In this document: positions 11,746 through 22,520 of the stretch, in pieces
Layout: every line of letters starts with the position of its first letter
Numbering within the stretch: the first letter of the stretch is position 1
DNA from: an uncultured Pseudomonadales bacterium
Lineage (GTDB): Bacteria; Pseudomonadota; Gammaproteobacteria; Pseudomonadales; Porticoccaceae
NCBI GenBank assembly: GCA_943846685.1
Contig: OX044363.1
Coordinates: forward strand, 1-64,000
Direction of reading: 5' to 3'
DNA: 64,000 nt
Notes under the pieces: generated by a model
The model's database searches: none
What the model was told of the DNA's origin: nothing
What the model saw: only the letters and a program-made list of their open reading frames with translations
Program-made: the position numbers and the translations under genes

Positions 11746-13024
11746 TTATAAACGAATATCAACATCATCTTTAGGAAGCACATATTTAAGATCATAGAGG
11801 ATATGCTTTGGTCTACCAAGCTTCCGAATAGCCTTAACCCCCATTTCCTTAAACTCATCATGTGCAACCGCCACTAAGACAGCGTCATACACTCCTTCTT
11901 CGGCCGCTTTACTAACCACCAAACCATACTCATTAGCTGCCTCGAGAGGGTCACACCACGGGTCAATGATGTCGACATCAACTTCGTATGCTTTAAGCTC
12001 ATCGACTATGTCAATGACCTTAGTATTTCTTATATCCGGACAATTCTCTTTAAACGTTAACCCCATAACCAGAACTCTTGGATCCGCTAACTTCAATCTT
12101 TTTATTAATCATTTTTTTGATCAACTGAGAAACAACATAACTCCCCATCCCATCATTAATTCGGCGACCTGCTAAAATCATCTCTGGACGATATCCAACA
12201 CTTTCAGATTTATGTGTTAAGTAATAAGGATCTACCCCTATACAGTGCCCGCCGACCAAGCCGGGACGAAATGGGAGAAAGTTCCACTTGGTACCCGCAG
12301 CCTCTAACACCTCTAACGTATCTATATCTAGTTTATTAAAGATCATTGCAAGCTCGTTAATCAATGCGATATTGACATCACGCTGGGTATTCTCAATCAC
12401 TTTAGCCGCTTCTGCGACTTTAATTGAACTCGCCTTGAAAGTTCCCGCTCTGATAACAGAGGCATACAGAGCATCTACAAAGTCTGCCGTCGCTTGATCT
12501 GATCCAGAGGTCACCTTTAGAATATCTTCAACCCTATGACTCTTATCACCCGGGTTAATTCGCTCGGGTGAATAACCTGCAAAAAAATCTTTATTCAAAC
12601 TTAAACCAGATAGCTTCTCTACCACTGGAATACAATCATCCTCGGTAGCTCCTGGGTAGACGGTTGACTCATAAATAATCACATCGTCTTTCTTGATAAC
12701 CCTGCCGAGCATCGCGCTTGCTTTTAATAATGGAGTCAGATCTGGCCGCTTGAATTTGTCGATGGGTGTCGGAACTGTCACGATAAACGTGTTGCAGGAC
12801 TTGAGATCATCCTCACTACAGGAGAAAGATAGAGCTTCGGCAGCAACCAATTCAGAATTTGAAACTTCGAGCGTAGAGTCCACTCCAGTCTCGAGCTCTT
12901 TTACTCGGTTGGAATTAATATCAAAACCAAGAACGGGAAATCGTTTAGCGAAAGCTACAGCCAAGGGCAAGCCAACGTAACCTAACCCTATGACAGCAAT
13001 TTTTACATCTGATAATTTAGACAT
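11746..13024 (-). CDS. tviB: UDP-N-acetyl-hexosamine 6-dehydrogenase, WbpO/TviB type (frameshifted)
   Basis: A UDP-glucose/GDP-mannose dehydrogenase-family enzyme that oxidises UDP-GalNAc or UDP-GlcNAc to the uronic acid with two NAD+. The N-terminal domain has [14 protein letters not shown] (~residues 13-26) and TVPTPID. The catalytic Cys is in [16 protein letters not shown]. The C-terminal UDP-binding domain has [16 protein letters not shown] and IDPWCDP. The frame breaks near 12098: the first frame reads on into unrelated residues after MINKKI, while the other picks up at [17 protein letters not shown]. Total ~425 aa, as expected. First metabolic gene of the sugar cluster, about 100 bp downstream of the toxin gene. 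Confidence 0.87.
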
Positions 13025-13127
13025 GATGTTTTTAAAAACCCTTATTTATAATAATTAGCACTTTACTACGGAACATTAAATTGATGGACAGCGACTATTT
13101 TCAAACGCTTGATAATAGCCTTTATCA

Positions 13128-13847
13128 TTACCTAGGCACTCCATCCGCTATAAAGCTTTTCACTTTACTAATATTCTGCCAAAGAAGCGCCCGAGGGACT
13201 GAAATATCCATAGCCTTCATGCAACGCTCAAGCAGACCATTCTCCTCACCTAACCTATCAATCACCTTGGTAAGATCTTTTAAGATGGCCTCACCATAGG
13301 CTTGTTTAGATTTTGTGGCCGCCTCAAAAAATTCGGTCTTGCTAAGATTAAGCATGGCAAGGTCTATTACATCCCTGCAATGCATTCCCATATCCAGGCC
13401 TCGATCAGAATTGGCGAGTAGCTTACTTGCAGCCATATCTAACCTAGTTAAGGTGGCGACCCCTGCAATGCTATCTTTCTTTCTAGGGTTTGCTAGCGCA
13501 ATCCGCCCCTCAAGGACAATCTCAAACTTAATCGGCTTTCCTTGGACAAATACTTTGGTTCGGATACCGTACTGGTCACTGCGAATATCCGACGTTTGAA
13601 GCTGTCCGGCATCGATACTTCTCATTAGCGCTTGAAAGCCCTGCTCACGGACTAGATTGCGCAGATGTCGATATGAGGCCAAGTCCGACACCAAAAAATC
13701 CATATCAACCGATTCACGGTACTCACCATATCGCAGGGCGATCGCCGTGCCCCCAGCAAAAAGACAGTTGTGCTGCTTCAGTAAATCCGCATCCAGCGAC
13801 TCAAGTACTTTGGCTATTCGTTGGTGATGTGAACGGCTAAATATCAA
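13128..13847 (-). CDS. AbiEii/AbiGii-type nucleotidyltransferase (putative type IV toxin)
   Basis: 239 aa. The N-terminal part carries the nucleotidyltransferase pattern of the AbiEii family: FAGGTAIALRYGEYRESVDMDFLV, with GG at residues ~32-33 and the metal-binding pair Asp48/Asp50. Relatives are growth-inhibiting toxins of abortive-infection-type toxin-antitoxin pairs and transfer nucleotides to tRNA or other targets. The start overlaps the stop of the upstream XRE gene by 4 bp (13844-13847), indicating translational coupling. It separates the EPS regulator from the sugar-nucleotide genes, so the pair looks inserted into the polysaccharide locus. Toxicity is inferred; some family members have been domesticated. 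Confidence 0.75.
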   Translation of the reverse strand: MIFSRSHHQRIAKVLESLDADLLKQHNCLFAGGTAIALRYGEYRESVDMDFLVSDLASYRHLRNLVREQGFQALMRSIDAGQLQTSDIRSDQYGIRTKVFVQGKPIKFEIVLEGRIALANPRKKDSIAGVATLTRLDMAASKLLANSDRGLDMGMHCRDVIDLAMLNLSKTEFFEAATKSKQAYGEAILKDLTKVIDRLGEENGLLERCMKAMDISVPRALLWQNISKVKSFIADGVPR

Positions 13848-14326
13848 GACGCCACTCCCTCAAACGCAACGCCAAGCAGCTCGATAAGCTCCTGCTCACT
13901 GTCACTTAGATTTTCGGTATCCAAGAAGCGCTTATTACGTTCATAGATTGAGTGAGCCTCAACAAGAGATAGCTCATCGACCCCCTGCACATGCCATGCC
14001 AGCTCTTTTAACTGGGGGTAGTCTGAGAGCGATAGCCGAATCGGCAGCTTGCCGGCGCTGCCTGCATTAGCTGTATTCCCTTTATCAGTTTTTGCAGAGA
14101 GGTGCAGATTCAAATCTAGAGCGCTGATTACATTTAAGTAGGCACCCATGCTCACGGTGGACTCACCCTTCTCAATACGATGCAGTGTCACCCGAGATAT
14201 GCCCGCTGTCTCGGCGGCTGCATTTGCCGTGATCTTGAATGACTTACGGTGCTGTCTTATCAACTGCCCAATGTCGGCGAGCTGACCAACCGCGTTATCT
14301 GATATTTTTTCTATTTTTTTCTTCAT
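13844..14326 (-). CDS. XRE-family transcriptional regulator, putative antitoxin
   Basis: 160 aa. Residues ~20-70 form a Cro/CI-type helix-turn-helix (IGQLIRQHRKSFKITANAAAETAGISRVTLHRIEKGESTVSMGAYLNVISAL). The remaining ~90 residues have no domain I recognise and may contact the toxin. The classical AbiEi antitoxin is a winged-helix protein of another family, so this is a non-canonical partner for an AbiEii-type toxin. The start is ATG at 14326, preceded by no Shine-Dalgarno. A consensus promoter within an 11-bp inverted repeat lies immediately upstream, so autorepression and a nearly leaderless mRNA are expected. Confidence 0.75.
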   Translation of the reverse strand: MKKKIEKISDNAVGQLADIGQLIRQHRKSFKITANAAAETAGISRVTLHRIEKGESTVSMGAYLNVISALDLNLHLSAKTDKGNTANAGSAGKLPIRLSLSDYPQLKELAWHVQGVDELSLVEAHSIYERNKRFLDTENLSDSEQELIELLGVAFEGVAS

Positions 14327-14328
14327 AA

Positions 14329-14376
14329 TGTTTCATATAATATACATATATGCAGATATGTCAACTATATGAAACA
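14329..14376 (-). promoter_or_regulatory. Promoter inside inverted-repeat operator of the XRE/AbiEii operon
   Basis: TGTTTCATATA (14329-14339) and TATATGAAACA (14366-14376) are perfect 11-bp inverted arms. Between them, on the minus strand, are TTGACA (14364-14359) and ATTATA or TATTAT (14341-14336 or 14342-14337), spaced 17 or 16 bp. The arms flank the promoter, as expected for an autorepressor binding on both sides. The predicted transcription start is only a few bases before the ATG at 14326. Confidence 0.7.
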
Positions 14377-14426
14377 TAATTAAGCTTTTATATAGCGCAA
14401 GCTCTTACTGTAATTGATAAAAGCCA

Positions 14427-14771
14427 TTACCGAACACCAAGATCCGCAGGCCCCTCGCCCAACTCAGCCCTCAACTGCTCAATCTCGCCACGAAGCGCGT
14501 CATACTCACGCTGCTTGCGCGCCAAAAAGCGAACCGTAACATCAGCCTTCTCGGAAATACCTTTTGCAGTAAGAAGGTAGGCGCAACCTAACTTGTTATC
14601 GCTGCGGCGAAAGTTATCCATCTTCACCAGGCCCATATTAACGAGGGCCTTCACAACATAATGGACCTTGCCCAAACTAACGCCTAGCTCTTCAGAGAGC
14701 TCGCGCTGAGTCAGGTGGGGGGTTTTTTCAAGTAACTTTAGCGCTTTAAATTGAATGTCTTGATCAGGCAT
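14427..14771 (-). CDS. EPS-associated MarR-family transcriptional regulator
   Basis: 114 aa. A winged helix occupies residues ~5-75 (FKALKLLEKTPHLTQRELSEELGVSLGKVHYVVKALVNMGLVKMDNF, then YLLTAKGISEKADVTVRFL). The C-terminal tail REYDALRGEIEQLRAELGE is a predicted coiled coil. This combination and length match the MarR-type regulators described as EPS-associated, usually found at the edge of exopolysaccharide clusters. It is the first gene of the minus-strand polysaccharide region, downstream of ops-like elements. It probably controls the cluster, but its ligand and targets are unknown. Confidence 0.75.
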   Translation of the reverse strand: MPDQDIQFKALKLLEKTPHLTQRELSEELGVSLGKVHYVVKALVNMGLVKMDNFRRSDNKLGCAYLLTAKGISEKADVTVRFLARKQREYDALRGEIEQLRAELGEGPADLGVR

Positions 14772-14802
14772 GCGCCCACATTTGAATTGAAGCAGTTTGT
14801 TA

Positions 14803-14819
14803 CAGGCAGGCTACCGCAG
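14803..14819 (-). promoter_or_regulatory. ops-like element in the EPS regulator leader
   Basis: On the minus strand the sequence reads CTGCGGTAGCCTGCCTG. It contains GCGGTAGC-N-TG, very close to the E. coli ops pause element (GGCGGTAGCGTG), which recruits the RfaH elongation factor to long polysaccharide operons. It lies ~30 bp upstream of the regulator start and ~75 bp downstream of a TATAAT (14897-14892), so it would be in the 5' untranslated RNA, as ops sites are. No RfaH-like gene is in the window. Confidence 0.5.
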
Positions 14820-14891
14820 GGATTTAATACAAAACCACTAGTAGGATGCAAAAGATAAACCATCCGCGTTCATCGAATGAATGCGAGAGAC

Positions 14892-14897
14892 ATTATA
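14892..14897 (-). promoter_or_regulatory. Candidate -10 box of the EPS cluster promoter
   Basis: A perfect TATAAT on the minus strand, ~120 bp upstream of the EPS regulator and between the two ops-like elements. No good -35 hexamer is seen 16-18 bp upstream, so an activator may be needed. The call rests on the -10 alone. Confidence 0.35.
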
Positions 14898-14943
14898 CTA
14901 CGTCAAGATGATTTATGCAGTTTTGAATAGATTTATTAACCTG

Positions 14944-14960
14944 CAGACAGGGTACCGCAG
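14944..14960 (-). promoter_or_regulatory. Second ops-like element
   Basis: On the minus strand the sequence is CTGCGGTACCCTGTCTG, differing from the element at 14803-14819 at two of 17 positions. It lies upstream of the candidate TATAAT, so it would be transcribed only from a promoter further upstream. Together with the terminator at 15002-15028 it accounts for much of the 536-bp gene-free stretch 14772-15307; the rest is AT-rich with no supported gene. Confidence 0.4.
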
Positions 14961-15001
14961 CGCCTGACGCTTTTCGTCGGCACTAACTGTACGTATTCTA
15001 T

Positions 15002-15028
15002 AAAAAAATATTCAGATTTCATCTGAAT
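15002..15028 (-). terminator. Rho-independent terminator (downstream of greA)
   Basis: On the minus strand ATTCAGAT-GAA-ATCTGAAT forms a perfect 8-bp stem followed by ATTTTTTTAT. It lies ~280 bp after the greA stop and ahead of the EPS leader, so it separates carAB-greA from the polysaccharide cluster. Confidence 0.7.
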
Positions 15029-15307
15029 TCGGAGCAGTTTTTTATGCAATCTACATTCTGAAAAATAAGCACTTATATGGGGGAAAACGGCAAAAATTAA
15101 TATGTATAATAAGTCATCCTCATCAATTCTATCGCCTTGCTGCCTAAAAGGTTTATATTCCCTTTATACAAAATCTAAATCGATGTAATTTACTAATTAC
15201 TAATTAGGCGAATAATTAACACCCAATCATTAAGTATCCATCATCACTAACACTTTAAAAGCGTATTGGGTGATACCTTCTATTAGATCACTAGACGACA
15301 AACCTTA

Positions 15308-15784
15308 CTATACAAACTCAACGTTATCGATTTCATACTCAATATCGCCACTGGGGGCTTTAACCACCACAACCTCACCAATCTCTTTACCCATTAGCGC
15401 TCGGGCGATCGGCGACTGGTAGGAAATCTTACCCTGCTTAACGTCCGCCTCGTCGTCGCCGACAATTTTATAGGTGACCGTCTGATCAGCTTCAAGATTG
15501 ATAATAGTCGCGGTAGAGCCAAATATCACTTTGTCACCTTGAGGCACTTTGTTGATATCGATAACCTGAATATTCGACAGTTTGCTCTCGATTTCCTGAA
15601 TACGGCCCTCGGCAAAGCTCTGCTGTTCGCGAGCTGCGTGGTACTCGGCATTCTCTTTGAGATCGCCGTGCTCACGGGCAGTGGCAATATCATTGATAAT
15701 GGTTGGTCGAACCACTTTAACCAGATGTTGCAGCTCATCGCGCAGAGCAACTTCACCTTCAACCGTCATTGGCGTCTTTTGCAT
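15308..15784 (-). CDS. greA: Transcription elongation factor GreA
   Basis: 158 aa, normal length. GreA enters the RNA polymerase secondary channel and stimulates cleavage of backtracked RNA. The N-terminal coiled coil runs from ~residue 8 to 75 and includes the tip region [25 protein letters not shown] with its acidic residues. The C-terminal FKBP-like domain has [29 protein letters not shown]. The start overlaps the carB stop as TAATG, so it is translated from the carAB message, a gene order seen in many gammaproteobacteria. Confidence 0.97.
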   Translation of the reverse strand: MQKTPMTVEGEVALRDELQHLVKVVRPTIINDIATAREHGDLKENAEYHAAREQQSFAEGRIQEIESKLSNIQVIDINKVPQGDKVIFGSTATIINLEADQTVTYKIVGDDEADVKQGKISYQSPIARALMGKEIGEVVVVKAPSGDIEYEIDNVEFV

Positions 15785-18700
15785 TACACTATCTCCTGAT
15801 GCAGAGTTTGGATACGTCGCACCGCAGTATCACCCTGATAGCTCAACGCCTGACAAACTGCGCCGCCACCAGCCATAGTAGTAGTGTAATAAACTCTGTG
15901 CTGCTCTGCACTGGAACGGATGGCAGAGGAATCTGAAATCGCCTGACGCCCTTCCGTAGTATTGATAATCAAATCAATTTTGTCGCTCTTGATCATATCG
16001 ACAATATGCGGGCGACCTTCCTGAACCTTGTTGACCAGGGTTACAGGCACACCAGCCTGTTCGATAATCTTTGCCGTACCTTTGGTAGCCACAAGCTTAA
16101 AGCCGAGATCCGAGAGCTGCTTAGCCAACTCGGGAACCTGATCTTTATCGCGCTCACGCACACTGACAAAGGCTGTGCCACTTGAAGGAATTTCGTCACT
16201 AGCACCCAGTTCTGCTTTGCCATAGGCTTCAGCAAAGGTAGTACCCACACCCATTACTTCACCGGTAGATTTCATCTCTGGCCCAAGAATCGGGTCAATG
16301 CCGGGGAATTTATTGAATGGGAATACCGCTTCCTTAACACTGTAGTACGGCGGAATAATTTCACGGGTAAAGCCCTGTGACTCAAGCGTCTGGCCAACCA
16401 TGCAGCGGGCGGCAATTTTCGCCAGCGATGTGCCAATGCACTTGGAGACAAAGGGAACTGTTCGCGAAGCTCGTGGATTGACTTCGATAACATAGATATC
16501 GCCATCCTGAAGTGCCAACTGCACATTCATCAGACCGCGCACACCCAGCTCCAGCGCCATCTTTCTGCACACTTCGCGCATATCATTCTGAATTTCTTCA
16601 CTGAGGCTGTAGGGCGGCAGTGAACAAGCCGAGTCACCAGAGTGAATACCGGCTTGCTCGATATGCTGCATAATCGCGCCGATCACTACCTGCTTGCCAT
16701 CACTGACCGCATCGACATCAATCTCAATCGCATTCGGCAGGAAGAAGTCGAGAAGTACCGGGGAGTCATCAGATACCTGAACAGCGGTCTTCATATAGTG
16801 GCGCAGTTCGTCTTCTTTGTAGACGATTTCCATGGCGCGACCACCGAGAACATAGGAGGGTCGAACTACTAAGGGATAACCAATTTCTTTAGCCAGCTCA
16901 ACTGCCTGCTCAGCACTTCTTGCGGTGGCGTTGCGTGGCTGTAACAGACCGAGCTTGTCGATCATTTGCTGGAAGCGCTCGCGATCTTCGGCGCGGTCAA
17001 TCGCATCTGGGGTGGTACCAACAATGGGTACACCGGCGGCTTCAAGGGCACGGGCAAGTTTTAGTGGCGTCTGGCCACCAAACTGCACAATCACGCCTTT
17101 AGGCTTTTCGATACGCACGATTTCGAGAACATCTTCAAGGGTGACCGGCTCAAAGAACAGGCGATCTGAAGTGTCATAATCCGTGGATACAGTCTCTGGG
17201 TTACAGTTAACCATAATGGTTTCATAGCCATCGTCACGCATTGCCAGAGCGGCGTGAACACAGCAGTAATCAAACTCGATACCCTGACCAATACGGTTGG
17301 GACCACCGCCAAGAACAAGGATTTTATCCTTATCATTGGGGCGCGCTTCGCACTCGTCCTCGTAGGTAGAGTACATATAAGCGGTATCTGTAGAGAATTC
17401 CGCGGCACAGGTATCGACGCGCTTGTAGACCGGATGAATATCCAAGTCGTTGCGCAACTGACGCACAGCGCTTTCAGCACAGCCTAAAATATCTGCCAGA
17501 CGGCGATCAGCAAAACCTTTGCGCTTTAAGCGATAGAGGCTGTTTTGATCCAGATCGCTCAAGCTTGTCTGAGCCAGCGCCAGTTCGTCTTTAATTAGGT
17601 CTTCAATCTGCACTAGGAACCAGTGATCGATCTTGGTCAGGTCAAAAATCTCTTCGCGGCTCATGCCGTGACGGAATGCTTCACCCACATACCAAATACG
17701 ATCCGGGCCGGCGACAGCCAACTCGCGGTGTATTTGGGCCATCGGATTTTCAATTTCTGAGGTAAGGATTGGATCGAAACCGGCAACGCCAACTTCAAGG
17801 CCACGCAGTGCTTTCTGCATGGATTCTTGGAAAGTGCGGCCAATCGCCATAACCTCACCCACAGATTTCATCTGTGTGGTCAGTGCTGTGCTCGCCTGCT
17901 CGAACTTCTCGAAGGCAAAGCGCGGGATCTTGGTGACTACATAGTCGATGCTCGGCTCAAAAGAAGCCGGGGTAGCACCGCCAGTGATTTCATTCTGCAA
18001 CTCATCGAGGGTGTAACCGATCGCCAGCTTGGCTGCTACTTTAGCAATCGGGAAACCCGTGGCTTTTGAAGCCAGCGCAGAGGATCGCGATACGCGCGGG
18101 TTCATCTCAATAACAATCAGGCGACCGTCTTCCGGGTTGACCGCAAACTGTACATTGGAGCCGCCAGTTTCAACGCCGATCTCACGCAATACCTTCAGCG
18201 AGGCGTTGCGCATTATTTGATATTCTTTGTCGGTCAGGGTCTGCGCCGGTGCGACAGTAATCGAGTCACCGGTGTGGATACCCATGGGATCAAGGTTTTC
18301 AATGGCACAGATAATAATGCAGTTATCTTTGCGATCCCTGACCACTTCCATTTCAAACTCTTTCCAGCCAATCAGCGATTCATCGATCAACAGCTCATTG
18401 GTGGGCGAAAGATCGAGGCCACGACGGCAGATCTCATCAAATTCTTCGCGGTTGTAGGCAATACCACCACCGGAACCACCCATGGTAAATGAGGGACGGA
18501 TAATGCACGGGAAACCAAAGCGATCAGAAATCTGCGCGGCCTCTTCCATGCTGTGGGCAATACCTGAATTCGGTGTATCCAGACCAATCGCCTTCATCGC
18601 CTTATCAAAACGCTCGCGATCTTCTGCCTTATCGATGGCATCGGCATTGGCGCCAATCATTTCTACGCCGTGCTTTTCCAGTACGCCGTGTTTGGCCAAG

Positions 18701-19002
18701 TCCAGTGCGCAGTTCAGCGCAGTCTGGCCACCCATAGTGGGCAGCAGAGCGTCAGGCTTTTCCTGAGCAATAATATGTTCAACGGTGCGCCACTCGACCG
18801 GTTCGATATAGGTCGCATCGGCCATCGCCGGGTCGGTCATAATCGTCGCTGGGTTGGAGTTGACCAGGATGACTCGAAAGCCTTCTTCGCGAAGCGCTTT
18901 ACAGGCCTGGGCACCGGAGTAGTCAAACTCACAGGCCTGACCAATAACAATTGGCCCTGCACCGAGGATCAGGATACTTTTTATATCATTTCTTTTTGCC
19001 AT
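15784..19002 (-). CDS. carB: Carbamoyl-phosphate synthase large subunit
   Basis: 1072 aa. It makes carbamoyl phosphate from bicarbonate, ammonia supplied by CarA, and two ATP, feeding arginine and pyrimidine synthesis. The two homologous ATP-grasp halves are visible: [20 protein letters not shown] at the N-terminus and [20 protein letters not shown] near residue 560, each followed by an RPSF or RPSY segment ([22 protein letters not shown]). The last ~140 residues form the MGS-like allosteric domain. It lies 21 bp downstream of carA and is coupled to greA. The frame is intact along its whole length. Confidence 0.98.
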   Translation of the reverse strand: MAKRNDIKSILILGAGPIVIGQACEFDYSGAQACKALREEGFRVILVNSNPATIMTDPAMADATYIEPVEWRTVEHIIAQEKPDALLPTMGGQTALNCALDLAKHGVLEKHGVEMIGANADAIDKAEDRERFDKAMKAIGLDTPNSGIAHSMEEAAQISDRFGFPCIIRPSFTMGGSGGGIAYNREEFDEICRRGLDLSPTNELLIDESLIGWKEFEMEVVRDRKDNCIIICAIENLDPMGIHTGDSITVAPAQTLTDKEYQIMRNASLKVLREIGVETGGSNVQFAVNPEDGRLIVIEMNPRVSRSSALASKATGFPIAKVAAKLAIGYTLDELQNEITGGATPASFEPSIDYVVTKIPRFAFEKFEQASTALTTQMKSVGEVMAIGRTFQESMQKALRGLEVGVAGFDPILTSEIENPMAQIHRELAVAGPDRIWYVGEAFRHGMSREEIFDLTKIDHWFLVQIEDLIKDELALAQTSLSDLDQNSLYRLKRKGFADRRLADILGCAESAVRQLRNDLDIHPVYKRVDTCAAEFSTDTAYMYSTYEDECEARPNDKDKILVLGGGPNRIGQGIEFDYCCVHAALAMRDDGYETIMVNCNPETVSTDYDTSDRLFFEPVTLEDVLEIVRIEKPKGVIVQFGGQTPLKLARALEAAGVPIVGTTPDAIDRAEDRERFQQMIDKLGLLQPRNATARSAEQAVELAKEIGYPLVVRPSYVLGGRAMEIVYKEDELRHYMKTAVQVSDDSPVLLDFFLPNAIEIDVDAVSDGKQVVIGAIMQHIEQAGIHSGDSACSLPPYSLSEEIQNDMREVCRKMALELGVRGLMNVQLALQDGDIYVIEVNPRASRTVPFVSKCIGTSLAKIAARCMVGQTLESQGFTREIIPPYYSVKEAVFPFNKFPGIDPILGPEMKSTGEVMGVGTTFAEAYGKAELGASDEIPSSGTAFVSVRERDKDQVPELAKQLSDLGFKLVATKGTAKIIEQAGVPVTLVNKVQEGRPHIVDMIKSDKIDLIINTTEGRQAISDSSAIRSSAEQHRVYYTTTMAGGGAVCQALSYQGDTAVRRIQTLHQEIV

Positions 19003-19023
19003 GTCGTCTCAATCTCGCCGCTA

Positions 19024-20166
19024 TTAGCCGCGCGCTCCCATAAGTTCGATAAAGTGGTCAAACAGCACTGCTGCTTCATGGGGGCCAGGGCTTGCTTCAG
19101 GGTGACCCTGAAAACTAAAGGCTGGTTTATCTGTACGATGAATACCCTGCAGCGATCCGTCGAATAGCGAACGGTGCGTGGCAATCAGGTTATCTGGCAA
19201 GCTGGTTTCATCAACCGCAAAGCCGTGGTTTTGACTGGTGATCATCACCACATTGTTGTCTATATCTTCAACCGGATGGTTGGCACCGTGGTGGCCAAAC
19301 TTCATCTTCGCGGTTTTAGCGCCTGAGGCCAGCGCCAGTAGCTGGTGACCCAGGCAGATGCCAAACACTGGAATATCGGTTTTAAGAATTTCAGTAATGG
19401 CTTCAATAGCATAGTCGCAAGGCTCTGGATCGCCAGGACCGTTGGATAGGAATATGCCGTCGGGGTTCATGGCCAACACTTCGCTTGCTGGGGTTTTTGC
19501 CGGCACTACTGTCAGCTCGCAGCCACGATCAACCAGCATACGTAGAATATTGCGCTTGACGCCGAAGTCGTAGGCAACCACTTTAAATTTGGTTGTGGCT
19601 GGATCCTGGTCGCTGTGACCAACGCCAAGTTCCCAGCTGTGCTGTGACCATTGGTAAGTCTTTTCTGTGGTGACTTCTTTGGCCAGGTCCATACCTTTGA
19701 GACCGCCGAAGTCTCGAGCCGCAGCCAGTGCAGTTTCGTCATCGATATCACCGGCCATAATGCAGCCGTTCTGGGCGCCGCTCTCGCGAAGGATGCGCGT
19801 TAGCTTGCGGGTGTCGATATCGGCAATGCCGAGGATATTGTTATCCTTGAGATAGCTATCCAGAGATTGCTCGCTGCGGAAGTTAGAGACTAATAATGGC
19901 AGATCGCGAATAACCAGACCAGCGGCCCAGACTCTATCCGACTCTGCGTCTTCTTCATTGACGCCGACATTGCCTATATGGGGATAAGTGAGGGTAACAA
20001 TCTGCTGAGCATATGAGGGATCAGTAAGAATTTCCTGATACCCGGTAAGGGCTGTATTAAAAACCACTTCACCAACGGAGCAGCCATCTGCACCGATAGC
20101 GGTTCCTCTGAAAATTGTTCCGTCTGCAAGCGCAAGAACGGCTTCCCGGTGAGTATGGGAATTCAC
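19024..20166 (-). CDS. carA: Carbamoyl-phosphate synthase small subunit
   Basis: 380 aa. This glutaminase subunit hydrolyses glutamine and channels ammonia to CarB. The N-terminal CPSase_sm domain has [31 protein letters not shown]. The C-terminal class I amidotransferase has the nucleophile in [15 protein letters not shown] and the catalytic His in [14 protein letters not shown]. The start at 20166 follows TAGGAGGCTGTGTGA, a strong ribosome binding site. A 31-codon open frame and a terminator hairpin upstream suggest attenuation (see separate entries). Confidence 0.97.
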   Translation of the reverse strand: MNSHTHREAVLALADGTIFRGTAIGADGCSVGEVVFNTALTGYQEILTDPSYAQQIVTLTYPHIGNVGVNEEDAESDRVWAAGLVIRDLPLLVSNFRSEQSLDSYLKDNNILGIADIDTRKLTRILRESGAQNGCIMAGDIDDETALAAARDFGGLKGMDLAKEVTTEKTYQWSQHSWELGVGHSDQDPATTKFKVVAYDFGVKRNILRMLVDRGCELTVVPAKTPASEVLAMNPDGIFLSNGPGDPEPCDYAIEAITEILKTDIPVFGICLGHQLLALASGAKTAKMKFGHHGANHPVEDIDNNVVMITSQNHGFAVDETSLPDNLIATHRSLFDGSLQGIHRTDKPAFSFQGHPEASPGPHEAAVLFDHFIELMGARG

Positions 20167-20251
20167 ACAGCCTCCTAATTAGTTAACAAATAATACGTTG
20201 ACCTGAAAACAGGTAACTCCGATAACGGCATCAGTCGATTGTGAATATTTG

Positions 20252-20288
20252 CAAAAAAGCGAGATGAAACTCGTCGTCTCATCTCGCT
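20252..20288 (-). terminator. Terminator/possible attenuator between dapB and carA
   Basis: On the minus strand AGCGAGATGA and TCATCTCGCT form a 10-bp stem around an 11-17-base loop, followed by TTTTTT. It lies ~140 bp past the dapB stop and ~85 bp before the carA start. It can end dapB transcription. Because a short open frame ends 12 bp before the stem, it may also attenuate carAB. Confidence 0.7.
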
Positions 20289-20300
20289 AATTAAAATATT

Positions 20301-20396
20301 CTACTGTGCTCTAACCTCTCGGAATGAGACCGCATTTGTGTCCGCGGTGTTAGGAGTGCATTGTATTGAAAGAGGCCTATTTTGTCTATCACTCAT
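20301..20396 (-). CDS. Possible 31-aa leader peptide of carAB
   Basis: A small open frame (MSDRQNRPLSIQ... ending VRAQ) on the minus strand stops 12 bp before the terminator stem at 20288-20252 and ~135 bp before carA. The position is that of a leader peptide in a transcription attenuator, and pyrimidine-dependent leaders have been described for carAB of pseudomonads. It has no strong ribosome binding site and no run of one regulatory codon, so it may be a chance frame. An inner palindrome (ACCGCGG...ATGCGGT) could act in an alternative fold. Confidence 0.25.
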   Translation of the reverse strand: MSDRQNRPLSIQCTPNTADTNAVSFREVRAQ

Positions 20397-20424
20397 ATCA
20401 GAAAGTTAGCTGATAATCGGACAA

Positions 20425-21243
<819 letters not shown>

Positions 21244-21311
21244 TTAGTCCTATCCTGTCTTTTATTAATTAAATGAATTCAACTCGTACACCTATAGTAC
21301 GCAAGTTGATT

Positions 21312-22430
21312 TTAGCCGGTCAAATTATCGAAGAACTTTTTAACCCCGTCGAACCAGCCGGAACTGCGCGGTGAATGTTTACGCTGGCCATCCAGGCTAT
21401 CTTCAAAGCCCTGCAGCAACTCACGCTGTTTGGCGCTGAGATTAACCGGTGTCTCCAGCACAACCCGACAGAGCAGATCGCCAACACCGCCACCACGAAC
21501 AGGGGCAACACCTTTGCCACGCAGACGGAACAGCTTGCCACTCTGGGTCTCTGCGGGGATTTTTAATTTTACTTTGCCGGACAGGGTTGGCACTTCAAGG
21601 TCGCCACCCAGTGCCGCCTGAGCAAAGCTGATCGGCACTTCGCAGTGCAGATTGCTGTCATCGCGAACAAAGATCGGATGCTTGCGCACCACCATCTGTA
21701 CATAGAGATCACCTGGAGGGCCGCCATGAGGTCCCGCTTCACCTTTACCGGAAAGGCGAATACGATCACCTGTATCCACACCCGCGGGAATCTTCACCGA
21801 GAGTGTTTTACGCTCTTCCCTAACCCCTTGGCCACGACAGCTGCCACAGGGATCGGAGATCATCTGGCCGCGTCCATGACATGTTGGACAGGTCTGCTGT
21901 ACCGAGAAAAAACCCTGAGCCATTCGCACCTGACCAGCACCCTGACAGGTAGTACAGGTGACCGGTGAAGAGCCTTTGCGCGCGCCTGATCCATCACAGG
22001 GTTCGCAAGCGGTCATGGTTGGTACATCTATCTGAACAGTTTTACCTTTAACCGCATCTTCAAGATCCAGTTGCAGGTCATAGCGCAGGTCGGAACCTCG
22101 CGCTGGACCGCCGCGACCACCACCGCCGCCGCCGAAAATATCGCCAAACACATCGCCGAAGATATCGCCAAATCCAGCACCACCACCGCCGCCACCTGCA
22201 TTACCATCGACACCGGCGTGACCAAAGCGGTCATAGGCAGACTTTTTCTCTTCATCACCGAGAACTTCGTAGGCTTCCTGAGCTTCTTTAAATTTCTCGT
22301 CGGAGTTTTTATCGTCTGAATTGCGGTCCGGGTGGAATTTCATCGCAATGCGACGAAATGCCTTTTTGATTTCCGGGGAAGAGGCGCCTTTATCAACACC
22401 CAATACTTCGTAGTAATCGCGTTTAGCCAT
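21312..22430 (-). CDS. dnaJ: Chaperone protein DnaJ
   Basis: 372 aa. DnaJ is the Hsp40 co-chaperone that stimulates DnaK ATPase and delivers substrates. The J-domain (1-70) contains the HPD triad in [12 protein letters not shown] Gly-rich segment runs from ~75 to 115. The zinc-finger region has four CxxCxGxG motifs ([32 protein letters not shown]). The C-terminal substrate-binding domains follow. It lies ~90 bp downstream of dnaK in the heat-shock locus. Confidence 0.98.
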   Translation of the reverse strand: MAKRDYYEVLGVDKGASSPEIKKAFRRIAMKFHPDRNSDDKNSDEKFKEAQEAYEVLGDEEKKSAYDRFGHAGVDGNAGGGGGGAGFGDIFGDVFGDIFGGGGGGRGGPARGSDLRYDLQLDLEDAVKGKTVQIDVPTMTACEPCDGSGARKGSSPVTCTTCQGAGQVRMAQGFFSVQQTCPTCHGRGQMISDPCGSCRGQGVREERKTLSVKIPAGVDTGDRIRLSGKGEAGPHGGPPGDLYVQMVVRKHPIFVRDDSNLHCEVPISFAQAALGGDLEVPTLSGKVKLKIPAETQSGKLFRLRGKGVAPVRGGGVGDLLCRVVLETPVNLSAKQRELLQGFEDSLDGQRKHSPRSSGWFDGVKKFFDNLTG

Positions 22431-22520
22431 AACGGGTTTCTTTTTTCCTAACTAGCACAAATAGTATTAAGCGCGGAACAATGCCCGCGCCTAATAGAAG
22501 TGGAGACAACTGACAATCGC

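Noticed and set aside
13025..13127. Further ops or promoter elements before tviB
   Set aside because: AT-rich sequence only; no hexamer pair or ops core stands out.
15225..15280. Inverted repeat CACCCAAT...ATTGGGTG downstream of greA
   Set aside because: The loop is about 40 bases with no T-tract, and a better terminator lies at 15002-15028.
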